Below the pieces are notes generated by a model that was given only the letters and a program-made list of their open reading frames with translations, was not told where the DNA came from and searched no databases. 64,000 bases of DNA from Manduca sexta. Taxonomy: Eukaryota; Arthropoda; Insecta; Lepidoptera; Sphingidae. The stretch spans positions 2,406,913 through 2,470,912 of the forward strand of contig NC_051131.1 of the NCBI RefSeq assembly GCF_014839805.1, in the 5' to 3' direction. A program made the translations under genes and the position numbers. Shown piece by piece: positions 12,901-21,125 of this stretch; the first letter of the stretch is position 1, and every line of letters begins with the position of its first letter.

Positions 12901-13620
12901 TTGTAAATTTTACTAAATTTTGTATGTCACGCTGGGGTACCTATGCTTTTGTCCCGTTATGGTACCCCATTGAAAGCTTTTGTACATATTTTTTGCAAAT
13001 AGCCAATTGCTTGACGACAAACTAGTCTAGAAGATCTTGTCCAAAGCAAATCAGGAACAGATCCATGCGTGATATTGTCCAAATATATATTTGAACCTGA
13101 GACCTATTGGTCCATAGGCCATATACGCTACTATGAAAATAAACAAAAGAATCAAGAAATATCCAGACATCTATATTGATCACTGATCATTGTATTAGAG
13201 CTCAGGAAGATAATGCTAACCGACTTTAACCGATGCGAGAGACCTATTATAAAGCTGCTTTTTCTATGAGATAGATTTTTGGCTACAAATTTTGCAGTCA
13301 TTAGCAAGTCTGGTTATTAATTACGTGTAGACGACTAGTATTTTAGCTTCACGGACAAAACCTTAATTACGAGGTTTAGAGCGTTTAAATTAAGCAAATT
13401 ACGACGTACGCAGACGTCCGTTGATTAACGTCTACCGAAAAATATAAAAAATAACATTGTATTTTTTTCTTTTTAGCTCAAAAAGGAATATTATTACTGA
13501 ATTTAACAGTCACTATAATAAAAACTTTACATAATATATTAACGTACGGGTGTGACATGCATTTTAATTAGTGACTTTGTTTTAATCTTGTGTGCATATG
13601 CATATTTAAATTATAAATGC
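9957..13620. other. Non-coding stretch, no gene seen
   Basis: There are only short chance frames. One small stem-loop is visible: GGGGTACC at 12934-12941 and GGTACCCC at 12961-12968 with a 19-base loop. No function is assigned. Confidence 0.4.
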
Positions 13621-13690
13621 GAACATAACTCTGTTAATTACGGTTTCACGAGTGACATGTATCACGGGTGGAGCCGCGAGCAAAAGCTAG
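13621..13690 (+). mobile_element. Helitron 3' end fragment
   Basis: The sequence 'cacgggtggagccgcgagcaaaagCTAG' followed by T (CTAG at 13687-13690) matches the hairpin-plus-CTAG end of the two complete Helitrons. The upstream body is not recognisably the same. A second, more decayed version (caagcaaagccgcaag) lies at 13771-13794. Confidence 0.5.
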
Positions 13691-14274
13691 TAAGTTAAAT
13701 AATTTACAAACTTATGTCTTAAAGCTAAATTAATCTTAGTGATACTTTTCTACGAGCAAATAATGTTACCCAAGCAAAGCCGCAAGTAAAGCTAATATTT
13801 TAATAAGTCAATTTGTTTGCTAAACGTAGCGGCAATATCGGCCTTAAAGTCATCCGCCGGCGTCACCAACAAAATGCGGTTGTTTGCGTTCAACGTTATC
13901 CTTCGCATTTTATTTTTAATTTCACAATTTGCATGTCACAGTAATTATAATTCGTTTCTGCATGTTTATGTTTATCGCGGCTCGCCTGAGAGGTTATAAT
14001 TAATTATTACATGTGTTACGTATTAAAATCGTATTAAAATTTAATTACCGTCAGCCTCTGCGATTTATTACATGAGCGACCTGAGTTCTAATGAAGGGCG
14101 TGTTTTTGCCGACATGTATCGTTCTAAAGGTATATACATCAGTGCGAAGGGTCCATATAACCTGATTCCTGTCGGCTTCCCTTTATGTAGAATTGATTTA
14201 GAATGTAATAATCATTAGAACTATTTTCAGACCACATCCAGGCATATTAGTACCTATATGTCGCTACTGCAATA

Positions 14275-14758
14275 TACGTATAATAATACCAGCTCTGTAA
14301 TACAATGTACTGTTCCCCTGCTGGGCACGAGTCTTGTCTATTACTGGGGCCTTATTCTCTATCCCGCACGTTATTTTAACAGTGCGTAACAAGCACGTAA
14401 CACAACACATCATGTTTAGGACTATAGAAATTTGGCTTACAGAATACCATTCCACGCACAGTTCTCAAAGATAACATGACACGGCCGCGTTACGCGTTTA
14501 CACTATCATACAGAATAAGGGCCCTGAAAGGGTTTAGTTCTTAGTTCACCACGCTGCCCTAGTGCGAATCAGTGGACTTCACATACCTTCGAAATTATAA
14601 TTTAGGTTTCCTCAATATTTTCCTTCGCCATTAAAGCAAATGATAATTGGTAAACAATTAATACATAATTTCGAAAAGTCAGAGTTGTGTGTCTTGGGAT
14701 TTGAAGCTGTGGACCTTCGTGTCAACAGCCCGTTCAATTCCCAGCTAGGCAATCGCGC
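14275..14758 (-). mobile_element. Full-length, old tRNA-derived SINE, interrupted
   Basis: Read on the minus strand from 14758, it shows a diverged tRNA-like head (attgcctagctggg as box A, gcttcaaatccc as box B), 'acacacaactctgacttttc', the 'ggcgaaggaaaatattgagg' region and the 'gcccagcaggggaacag' tail. It ends in ATT-type repeats near 14290. Each block aligns in order with the young SINEs at 23733 and 58978 but with many substitutions. It is split by a 177-bp inverted-repeat insertion (14347-14523). Frames crossing this region are incidental. Confidence 0.75.
14347..14523. mobile_element. 177-bp MITE-like insertion inside the SINE
   Basis: The terminal inverted repeats are GGGCCTTATTCTCTAT at the left and the reverse complement GGCCCTTATTCTGTAT at the right, 14 of 16 identical. 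The insertion interrupts the SINE exactly where the tail should continue, with CTG repeated on both sides (14344-14346 and 14524-14526) as a probable 3-bp target duplication. There is no coding capacity. The superfamily is uncertain. Removing it restores collinearity with the other SINE copies, which is the best evidence for its boundaries. Confidence 0.65.
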
Positions 14759-17147
14759 TTTCTATTGCTATAGAAATTATGACATAACAGTAATATTTAC
14801 GTTGCTATTACTTCGCTTGTTCTTATCGTCGGTGCTATGCTCTGTCGTTTTGATACGGTATGCCAATGATTCTGCATTCACATAAAATTTTCCTGAAATG
14901 AGTCGTTGTAATCTAATTTAGTATGTATAAAGTCGTCGAGTGCCGACAGCAGTGCTATGCAGTTTAGTCAGAAATGTCTGCTTGCCGCTGCTACTGTTTA
15001 TATGCTGGCACGTGTAGTCGACTCGTCTAGTCCTTCAGCTGTATAAAACATTACGTAGGTGTCGTGAAATAGGGTGATATCTCATTTTTTTTTCTCATTT
15101 TCAAGAATGTTGCAGAAACAACAAAGCTTATGTTATGTTTGGTCACCGTGGCACCTGACGTTAACCACCATTGTTTGAATTTAGAATAAAACTATAAAGT
15201 AATTTATTTTTTAAACCGCATTTCATTCTGACTGAATCAATGCAATGTAAATAACTCATTGACGTATAAATTGATGCCCGAACCGCGGTTTGTTTTTCGA
15301 CTGTGGCCAATCAAGTTGTGCAAACATGTACACTCGTTAGCTGTTTGTTTCGGTTAATCTGCTAGTTGCCGATACATTAATTACTATTTGCGGATTACAT
15401 TGGCTTGTATGTTTAGTTGCTGTTATGAGGTAGGTACTGATACCTGTAAACGATTGCTTCAGAACTTCAAGATAATGATTAATACTGAAAAACATATATC
15501 TTAGCTTTAAGATATAAAAGTAAATCATAATTAAGCCAGTTATAACCTTTTTATTGGCCTTCTGTTATTAATAATATTTTCATGTAAATCTATATTAGTT
15601 AAGCTCTTTAAAATCAATCAAATTATAACCAGTAACTACGTTGTCTATAATGTTCTTTATACCTTATAGGAACCTTCATCTCATCGATTTCCGATAACAT
15701 CTCATTAACATCATAGTTTTTTATTTAATCCGAGAGATGACAGGACTTCCATAAAAATTGCAAAATTATAGAGAAATCGTTAATTTATCACACACTTTTA
15801 AAATTTGAATTTGGGACGTCGGGTGCTTGCATTTCTCTCAATCTCGCACTCCGAAGACATAATAACCGAGCTGTCCCAACATGTTGATTTAAAAACAGTC
15901 ACACGTCATCAATGACTTCACCTGATATTTGTAGTTAAAATATGTCAGTAATTATATGAGTGATTTAATTGTAGTAATAATTATTATTTTCAGATACCTT
16001 GCTTTATAATAAGTGCAACTAGGTTCACCTCCGTGACGAATATAGTATTTTATTTTAATTATTGTTATTCATTGTTTCTATTTGAAAACTTCATCATAAA
16101 TAATATGTTGAGCACGCGTGGAGACGTAAAAGCTGTCTGTTCTTTACATATTCTCGGAATAAACATGACACGTAAAACATGTCTGTATTTACAAATGACA
16201 ATGTTCTTTTTAGAGGGCGAACTGCGAAAAAATGTGGCATTTTTTTTGTATGAAATATTTCAAAATGTGAGTTATAATAAATATAAGAATGGTGGAAGCT
16301 TTGTGATAGAGGTAAAAATTAAATTTGAAATTTTTATACCAAACAAACAAGTCGCTCGCGCGATGGTACCCATCAACAAATACAGTAGCAACACCGCAGT
16401 TATTAAATAACAGAATAGTGCCAGCCTTCTAATAGAGTTAAGAAACTAATATTGTTTTTTTATACCAATAATATAAGATAGTCGCCCGTCTACTAACCAT
16501 CACGATTTTCTGTAGTAATAACAGTACACATTACAAATTAAGAAGCACTACCTTCGTCACCCGATATATTAAATGCCTTACCTCATGATGCTTTACTAAT
16601 TGGAACACTGCTACTTAATGGCAAAAATAAACACAGCAGTGGTACGTGGATGGTATCATACAAGAGCTGGTAGTCGTACAAGTGGTAACCTCTAAATACC
16701 AAGCATTGCGTAGCACTGTATCACTACTGTGAGACAGCAGACGTATTCGCTCAATTCTTTATTGATAGACAGAATTAAATAATAATAGCAAATAAACAAC
16801 TCTATAATGTTTAATGCCATGTTAAATCGTTGACAAAGTAACTTTAAGCAACAAATTTTGCCTTCACGGGCGTCGCTGATAATACAATATAAAATCAAGC
16901 TTAAAGATACTAAAAGAGGTGCAAATTTTATTAAAATATTAACGAAGTTTTGTCTTCGAATATAACGTGGAGTTTGTTTCCGAAGACATTATTGATCGCG
17001 TTCATCAAGGTAACGAATTTTGTTACGTTTAATATAATTGTAGCATTAACTCGACGATTCTTTAGCTGATTGTTTCAAGTAGAAGTGTATGAACGCTAAT
17101 TTATCATTTTTATATATTAGACATTTATGAATTCTGTCGTTTTGAGT
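14759..17147. other. Non-coding stretch, no gene recognised
   Basis: The longest frame (16033-16410, plus, 125 codons) follows a splice-acceptor-like attattttcag near 15993. It has no recognisable domain and an AT-driven composition, so it is not called as a gene. Confidence 0.35.
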
Positions 17148-17159
17148 ACTAAATTATAA
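17148..17159. repeat. Target-site duplication, left of Penelope-like element
   Basis: ACTAAATTATAA is repeated exactly at 20681-20692. The two copies bracket the whole element including its inverted part, showing that it inserted as one unit. Confidence 0.85.
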
Positions 17160-17350
17160 ACTAATTTTCGGATTCTATCGCGGTAATTAGTGTTTTATTT
17201 TCTCCCGACGTTTCGAAGACTTTGCAGCCTTCATGGTCACGGGGGGGACTGAGGTGTTGTTCATCCGCAAAGTCAAAGTTACAATATCTACCTACATTTT
17301 ACAATTATACAACTTTTTAAAAAAAAAAAAAAAAAAAAAAAATTAAAATT
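17160..17350 (-). repeat. 3' pseudo-LTR of the Penelope-like element
   Basis: It follows the stop codon on the minus strand: a T24 tract (A24 on plus, 17319-17342), then 'gtaggtagatattgtaac', 'gaccatgaaggctgcaaag', 'cgaaacgtcgggag' and 'aaaataaaacactaatt'. The same block recurs upstream at 19821-19999 and inverted at 20456-20640. The GAAACGTC core resembles the catalytic 3' part of hammerhead ribozymes reported in Penelope-like elements, but the CUGANGA box is not intact. Confidence 0.85.
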
Positions 17351-18484
17351 TTAGCTGTTGGTGGTCCGATCTACGCAGAATGAGCTCACAGTGTCCTGAA
17401 GTCTGGCAGCCGGTCTTTTGGGTTCCGATTTAATTAAATGTAGAACTGGATCCCAGGCTTGTGCAAGCTTCCAACCATCTTCCCTATTGAAATTAGGATG
17501 TTTTTTAATTTCAATAGCCTCGCGAATCATCCTAGGCAGGAATCGGTGTTCTTTGGCGAGGATTTGTGGCTTGTCTAGTCGCAGATAATGATTGGCGCCT
17601 CCCTCAGAGTGTTCAGCGACTGCAGACTTCGTCGAGCGTCGGTGTTTCACGTCAGCTATATGTTCTTTTACGCGGGTCCCTATATTTCTTTTTGTTTGCC
17701 CGATATAAGAGAGGCCACAGTTGCAATCTATTTTGTATACTCCCGGTTCTTGTAGAGGTATGTGACACTTGACAGGTGGTAAAAATTGACTAATCTTCTT
17801 AGGCGGCTTAAAATAAGTTTTTATGGAAGCACGCTTCAGGATGTAGCCAATCTTGTCGGTGACTCCTCTTACATATGGTAATACAACCGGAACACGTTCA
17901 ACTGTGGCTGGTTTCACTCGGTTTCTGTGACGGCGGCGTGGAATTTGGAGCTTGTTGTCTCGCAGTACTTGCTTGACATGTTGTAGCTCAGCAGCCAGGT
18001 GTTTCTCGTCACAGATTCCTTGTGCTCTCTGAAACAAAGATTTGCCCACGGTAGCTAACTGTTTTGGGTGGTGATGAGATTCACCGTTCAGATATTTATC
18101 AGTATGGGTCTGTTTCCGATACACAGTATGACTTAAGGTCTGATTAGGATTACGGATGATTAAAACATCTAAGAAAGCAAGAGATTTATTGTTTTCTAAC
18201 TCCATAGTAAATTGAATTTTATTGTTGATGGAGTTAAGGTGATTTAAAAATGCAGTTACTTTATCAGATGGTAAAATTGTGAAAGTTTCGTCTACGTACC
18301 GTTTATAAAACCTTGGAGTGACCGGGGCTGTACTCAGGGCTGTCTCCTCGAAGTCCTCCATAAATATATCGGCGACTACCGGAGATACAGGGGAGCCCAT
18401 CGCTACCCCCCTCAACTTGTACATAGAACTGATTATTCCACAACATATAGCCAGATGTAAGGCAATGTTGGAGTAGTTCTGCAT
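17351..18484 (-). CDS. Penelope-like RT C-terminal part plus GIY-YIG endonuclease
   Basis: This frame of 377 codons overlaps the upstream one. Its first 25 or so residues are out of frame and the start Met is not the natural start. From GVAMGSPVSPVVADIFME (26-43) it matches Penelope reverse transcriptase. The catalytic box reads YVDE (63-66), where the family normally has YVDD; the codon is GAA. SLAFLDVLI (101-109) and a basic linker (IPRRRHRNRV, 181-190) follow. The GIY-YIG nuclease starts at GVYKIDCNCG (248-257) and SYIGQTKRNIGTRVKEH (259-275). A candidate catalytic Glu lies in MIREAIEI (319-326), and NREDGWKLAQAW (333-344) closes the domain. The stop is at 17351-17353. GIY-YIG nucleases of this class nick DNA to prime target-directed reverse transcription. 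Joined with the upstream part at the homopolymer, the protein would be about 822 residues, near the usual Penelope size. Confidence 0.88.
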   Translation of the reverse strand: MQNYSNIALHLAICCGIISSMYKLRGVAMGSPVSPVVADIFMEDFEETALSTAPVTPRFYKRYVDETFTILPSDKVTAFLNHLNSINNKIQFTMELENNKSLAFLDVLIIRNPNQTLSHTVYRKQTHTDKYLNGESHHHPKQLATVGKSLFQRAQGICDEKHLAAELQHVKQVLRDNKLQIPRRRHRNRVKPATVERVPVVLPYVRGVTDKIGYILKRASIKTYFKPPKKISQFLPPVKCHIPLQEPGVYKIDCNCGLSYIGQTKRNIGTRVKEHIADVKHRRSTKSAVAEHSEGGANHYLRLDKPQILAKEHRFLPRMIREAIEIKKHPNFNREDGWKLAQAWDPVLHLIKSEPKRPAARLQDTVSSFCVDRTTNS

Positions 18485-19820
18485 ATTCCACAGGAATGTT
18501 ATTCTCTGCTAACTTCTTAGATACAATTCTGATGCAATCTTGTACTGGTAAGCTCGTAAAGAGAGACTGGACATCAAAACTGACCATAGTTTCATTGTCA
18601 GCTAATTTTAGGTCTTTAATATCGCTGACAAATTGGTATGAATCCTTCACAGACGCTCTAGTGTTTCCTCTAAGTGGTGAAAGCACTTTTGCTACGTGTT
18701 GAGCCAATCTGTAGGTTGGTGTGTCGATCTGACTCACAATGGGACGTAGCGGAGCATTTAATTTGTGTATTTTCGGCAACCCATACAGTTTAGGCGGTTT
18801 TGCACACGAAGGAACGAGCAAGTTTACGTCAAGATTTAACTTATCGGAGTAATCTTTTATTAAAGAGCTGGTAGCCTTTAATACTTTGGTAGTCGGGTCT
18901 GATTTGACTATTTTATACGTACTTACATCCGATAAAAGTTGTTCCATTTTATTATTGTAGTCTGACGTATCCATTACTACTGTCGCATTTCCTTTATCTG
19001 CACGGAGAATGGTAAGGTCCTTCATCGATCGCAAGTTCTTTAAAGCGATATATTCGTGTTTTGGAAGATTTGGTTTCGGCACTTTCTTTTGACGCAAAAT
19101 TGACGAAATGTCCTGGCGTATCGCCTCCGAATCTTCCTGTTTCAAGTTGTTTTTGAAGAGACTATTCTCAACATTGCAAATAATGTCTTCATACGGTATC
19201 CTTCGTGGAGTAACAGCAAAATTTAAGCCTTTCGATAAAACCTGAATTGTATTTTCGTCCAATGTTTGTTTTGACAGATTTATTACTGCGCGTTGTCCAT
19301 GGTTTGCGCGGGAGTGTATCTTATCTATGGTCGCGCACGTTCCATTCCTACACTCGGTGTATTTAAGATTATCGACATTTAATTTTGATAGTAATTTGTT
19401 GTATTTTATTATATGTTTATTTTTGCATTCATTATATTTTGAGATTTCGCGCTTATTTAAGGTCTCGATGCAATTTTTAAAATCAAATGCTGATAACTCT
19501 GTCTTCAATTCATTGGATATAATCTCAACACAATTATTTATGTACTGGAGGTCGGATCGTGTTTCGTGTATGGTAGCTCGTAACAGTTTTGTACTCGCCT
19601 GGTTAAGAATTTTAGCGCTCCCTCGTATGTATTTCTTAGGTGATAGCTTGACACACGTAGGGATGAGATTGTGGTCACGACATCTCTTCAAGAAATTCAA
19701 TGATGTGCAGAATCTTGCGCGCTTGGTTTTCAAATTCTCCAACCGGCGTATTTTGTTGGCAAGTTCCAGTCCGTACTGGTTTGCATAATGATTTCTTATG
19801 TTTACGCGAATGTTAGACAT
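18303..19820 (-). CDS. Penelope-like reverse transcriptase, N-terminal part
   Basis: This frame of 505 codons starts at the ATG that lies inside the terminal-repeat sequence (MSNIRVNIRNHY). Residues 1-270 form a basic N-terminal region with several Cys residues. The reverse transcriptase part begins with ADKGNATVVMD (274-284). It continues with LYGLPKIHK (345-353), PLRPIVS (357-363) and SFDVQSLFTSLP (414-425); the D in SFDV is the first catalytic aspartate. After YVQVEG (about residue 471) the frame departs from the family pattern and the remaining 34 or so residues are out of frame. The true continuation, GVAMGSP and onward, is in the overlapping frame 17351-18484. The break sits at a run of six Cs (plus strand 18406-18411). 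The interval from the start to the final stop is 2470 bases, i.e. 3n+1, consistent with one extra base. No cellular partner is implied; the protein serves the element's own copying. Confidence 0.88.
   Translation of the reverse strand: MSNIRVNIRNHYANQYGLELANKIRRLENLKTKRARFCTSLNFLKRCRDHNLIPTCVKLSPKKYIRGSAKILNQASTKLLRATIHETRSDLQYINNCVEIISNELKTELSAFDFKNCIETLNKREISKYNECKNKHIIKYNKLLSKLNVDNLKYTECRNGTCATIDKIHSRANHGQRAVINLSKQTLDENTIQVLSKGLNFAVTPRRIPYEDIICNVENSLFKNNLKQEDSEAIRQDISSILRQKKVPKPNLPKHEYIALKNLRSMKDLTILRADKGNATVVMDTSDYNNKMEQLLSDVSTYKIVKSDPTTKVLKATSSLIKDYSDKLNLDVNLLVPSCAKPPKLYGLPKIHKLNAPLRPIVSQIDTPTYRLAQHVAKVLSPLRGNTRASVKDSYQFVSDIKDLKLADNETMVSFDVQSLFTSLPVQDCIRIVSKKLAENNIPVEYAELLQHCLTSGYMLWNNQFYVQVEGGSDGLPCISGSRRYIYGGLRGDSPEYSPGHSKVL
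18406..18411 (-). other. Frameshift site in a six-base homopolymer
   Basis: Six Cs on plus (six Gs in the coding sense) lie between the YVQVE and VAMGSP coding segments. One base fewer would make the two frames continuous. A mutation, a sequencing length error or, less likely, programmed slippage could explain it. Confidence 0.8.
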
Positions 19821-19999
19821 TGAAATTAAACTAATTTTCGGATTCTATCGCGGTAATTAGTGTTTTATTTTCTCCCGACGTTTCGAAGACTTTGCAGCCT
19901 TCATGGTCACGGGGGACTGAGGTGTTGTTCATCCGCAAAGTCAAAGTTACAATATCTACCTACATTTTACAATTATACAACTTTTAAAAAATTAAAATT

Positions 20000-20279
20000 T
20001 TAGCTGTTGGTGGTCCGATCTACGCAGAATGAGCTCACAGTGTCCTGAAGTCTGGCAGCCGGTCTTTTGGGTTCCGATTTAATTAAATGTAGAACTGGAT
20101 CCCAGGCTTGTGCAAGCTTCCAACCATCTTCCCTATTGAAATTAGGATGTTTTTTAATTTCAATAGCCTCGCGAATCATCCTAGGCAGGAATCGGTGTTC
20201 TTTGGCGAGGATTTGTGGCTTGTCTAGTCGCAGATAATGATTGGCGCCTCCCTCAGAGTGTTCAGCGACTGCAGACTTC
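20000..20279 (-). pseudogene. Truncated upstream copy of the GIY-YIG C-terminus
   Basis: It encodes the last 90 or so residues of the Penelope-like protein (from KSAVAEHSEGG to the terminal TTNS and stop at 20000). The sequence is essentially identical to residues 286-377 of the main copy. It is cut at 20279, where the inverted copy begins, so frames starting further upstream are chimeric across the foldback junction. It belongs to the partial tandem unit of the element and has no separate function. Confidence 0.85.
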
Positions 20280-20280
20280 A

Positions 20281-20450
20281 AGGCTATTGAAATTAAAAAA
20301 CATCCTAATTTCAATAGGGAAGATGGTTGGAAGCTTGCACAAGCCTGGGATCCAGTTCTACATTTAATTAAATCGGAACCCAAAAGACCGGCTGCCAGAC
20401 TTCAGGACACTGTGAGCTCATTCTGCGTAGATCGGACCACCAACAGCTAA
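20281..20450 (+). pseudogene. Inverted fragment of the GIY-YIG C-terminus
   Basis: Plus-strand coding matches the last 55 or so residues of the Penelope-like protein (AIEIKKHPNFNREDGW to TTNS, stop at 20448-20450). A T-rich tract and the terminal repeat follow. The upstream part of the open frame (20241-20280) reads antisense sequence and is not genuine. Confidence 0.85.
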
Positions 20451-20680
20451 AATTTTAATTTTTTTTTTTTTTTTTTAAAAAGTTGTATAATTGTAAAATG
20501 TAGGTAGATATTGTAACTTTGACTTTGCGGATGAACAACACCTCAGTCCCCCCCGTGACCATGAAGGCTGCAAAGTCTTCGAAACGTCGGGAGAAAATAA
20601 AACACTAATTACCGCGATAGAATCCGAAAATTAGTTTAATTTCAATGTCTAACATTCGCGTAAACATAAGAAATCATTAT

Positions 20681-20692
20681 ACTAAATTATAA
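20681..20692. repeat. Target-site duplication, right of Penelope-like element
   Basis: This is an exact copy of 17148-17159 (ACTAAATTATAA). Confidence 0.85.
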
Positions 20693-20884
20693 TTATAATT
20701 TACTAGGAAAAAACAGTTATAAGATATGTTAATAAATTTATCTATTTAGAGTATATCTCCTCGAGTGAGGTAATGTCAAGTACCATATCTCATAAACTGA
20801 CCCAATTTCTGTCGGAAACATGCTTGAAAAAGTGACATTATAATATTATTTAAGTGGGTTAAATACAGGTAAAGAAAGGTAATT

Positions 20885-21125
20885 TTTTTTTACACGAGTA
20901 CGGAAAGTGACGCCACTGCACTTAATGGTAAGTGAAGTGGGTTCTAATAGAATGTCGACTGACGAGAGATGACTACCCATCGGCAGTCAATACAATTATG
21001 CCGGCCTGTTGGAACCGGATACACAGGCTGATTTCGGAACGCGGCATACTTATGTGGACAACTATGGCGGGTTTTAACACCCTGTGTTAAAACCCGCCAT
21101 AGTTGCTATCCGGGCGGATATTAAA
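20885..21125 (+). repeat. Dispersed repeat family C copy
   Basis: It contains 'gcacttaatggtaagtgaag', 'gaatgtcgactgacgagaga', 'aattatgccggcctgtt' and 'gctatccgggcggatatt'. These blocks recur in the same order at 33575 (plus) and reversed at 32676, 37530, 22730 and 57048. The element class is uncertain (SINE-like or LINE tail). An unusual perfect hairpin lies inside this copy (21059-21105). Confidence 0.7.
21059..21105. repeat. Perfect 22-bp hairpin with 3-base loop
   Basis: The arms at 21059-21080 and 21084-21105 are exact reverse complements (core GGCGGGTTTTAACAC) around the loop CCT. Part of the right arm resembles sequence found unfolded in the related copy at 32676-32885, so the hairpin probably arose by a local inverted duplication within the repeat. 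Confidence 0.9.

Larger units (their letters stand above)
17160..20680 (-). mobile_element. Complete Penelope-like retroelement (3.5 kb)
   Basis: The element is bounded by a perfect 12-bp duplication (17148-17159 and 20681-20692). Read on the minus strand, the order is: an inverted terminal copy (20680-20281); a 5'-truncated partial copy holding only the C-terminal coding end and terminal repeat (20279-19821); the main coding frame (19820-17351); then the 3' terminal repeat (17350-17160). This arrangement of a full unit preceded by partial direct and inverted copies is characteristic of Penelope-like elements with pseudo-LTRs. The coding products are a Penelope-type reverse transcriptase and a GIY-YIG endonuclease. 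Repeat copies within the element are nearly identical apart from homopolymer lengths (A24, A6 and T16-18), so the insertion looks recent. The main frame carries a one-base frameshift, so this copy is probably not autonomous as sequenced. Confidence 0.92.
19785..20680. repeat. Large foldback: inverted terminal copies of the Penelope-like element
   Basis: The left arm (19785-20169) and right arm (20281-20680) are near-perfect reverse complements over about 390 bases, separated by 111 bases. They differ mainly in homopolymer length (A6 against T16-18, five against six-seven G/C). Each arm contains the coding end, the terminal repeat and the first codons of the main frame. The outer end of the right arm abuts the target duplication. 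Confidence 0.9.

Noticed and set aside
16033..16410. Plus-strand frame of 125 codons after an acceptor-like site
   Set aside because: No recognisable motif, AT-driven residue content and no second exon; a frame this long is plausible by chance in a 64-kb window.
19327..19788. Plus-strand frame of 153 codons
   Set aside because: It lies wholly antisense to the reverse transcriptase frame of the Penelope-like element; a shadow frame.
17351..19820. Programmed frameshifting between two overlapping frames
   Set aside because: The break lies within the conserved RT region at a homopolymer, with no sign that other Penelope-like elements use frameshifting there; mutation or read error is simpler.
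20241..20450. Plus-strand frame starting MAPPSECSATADF
   Set aside because: Its first 13 codons read the antisense of the partial copy across the foldback junction; only 20281-20450 is genuine element sequence.
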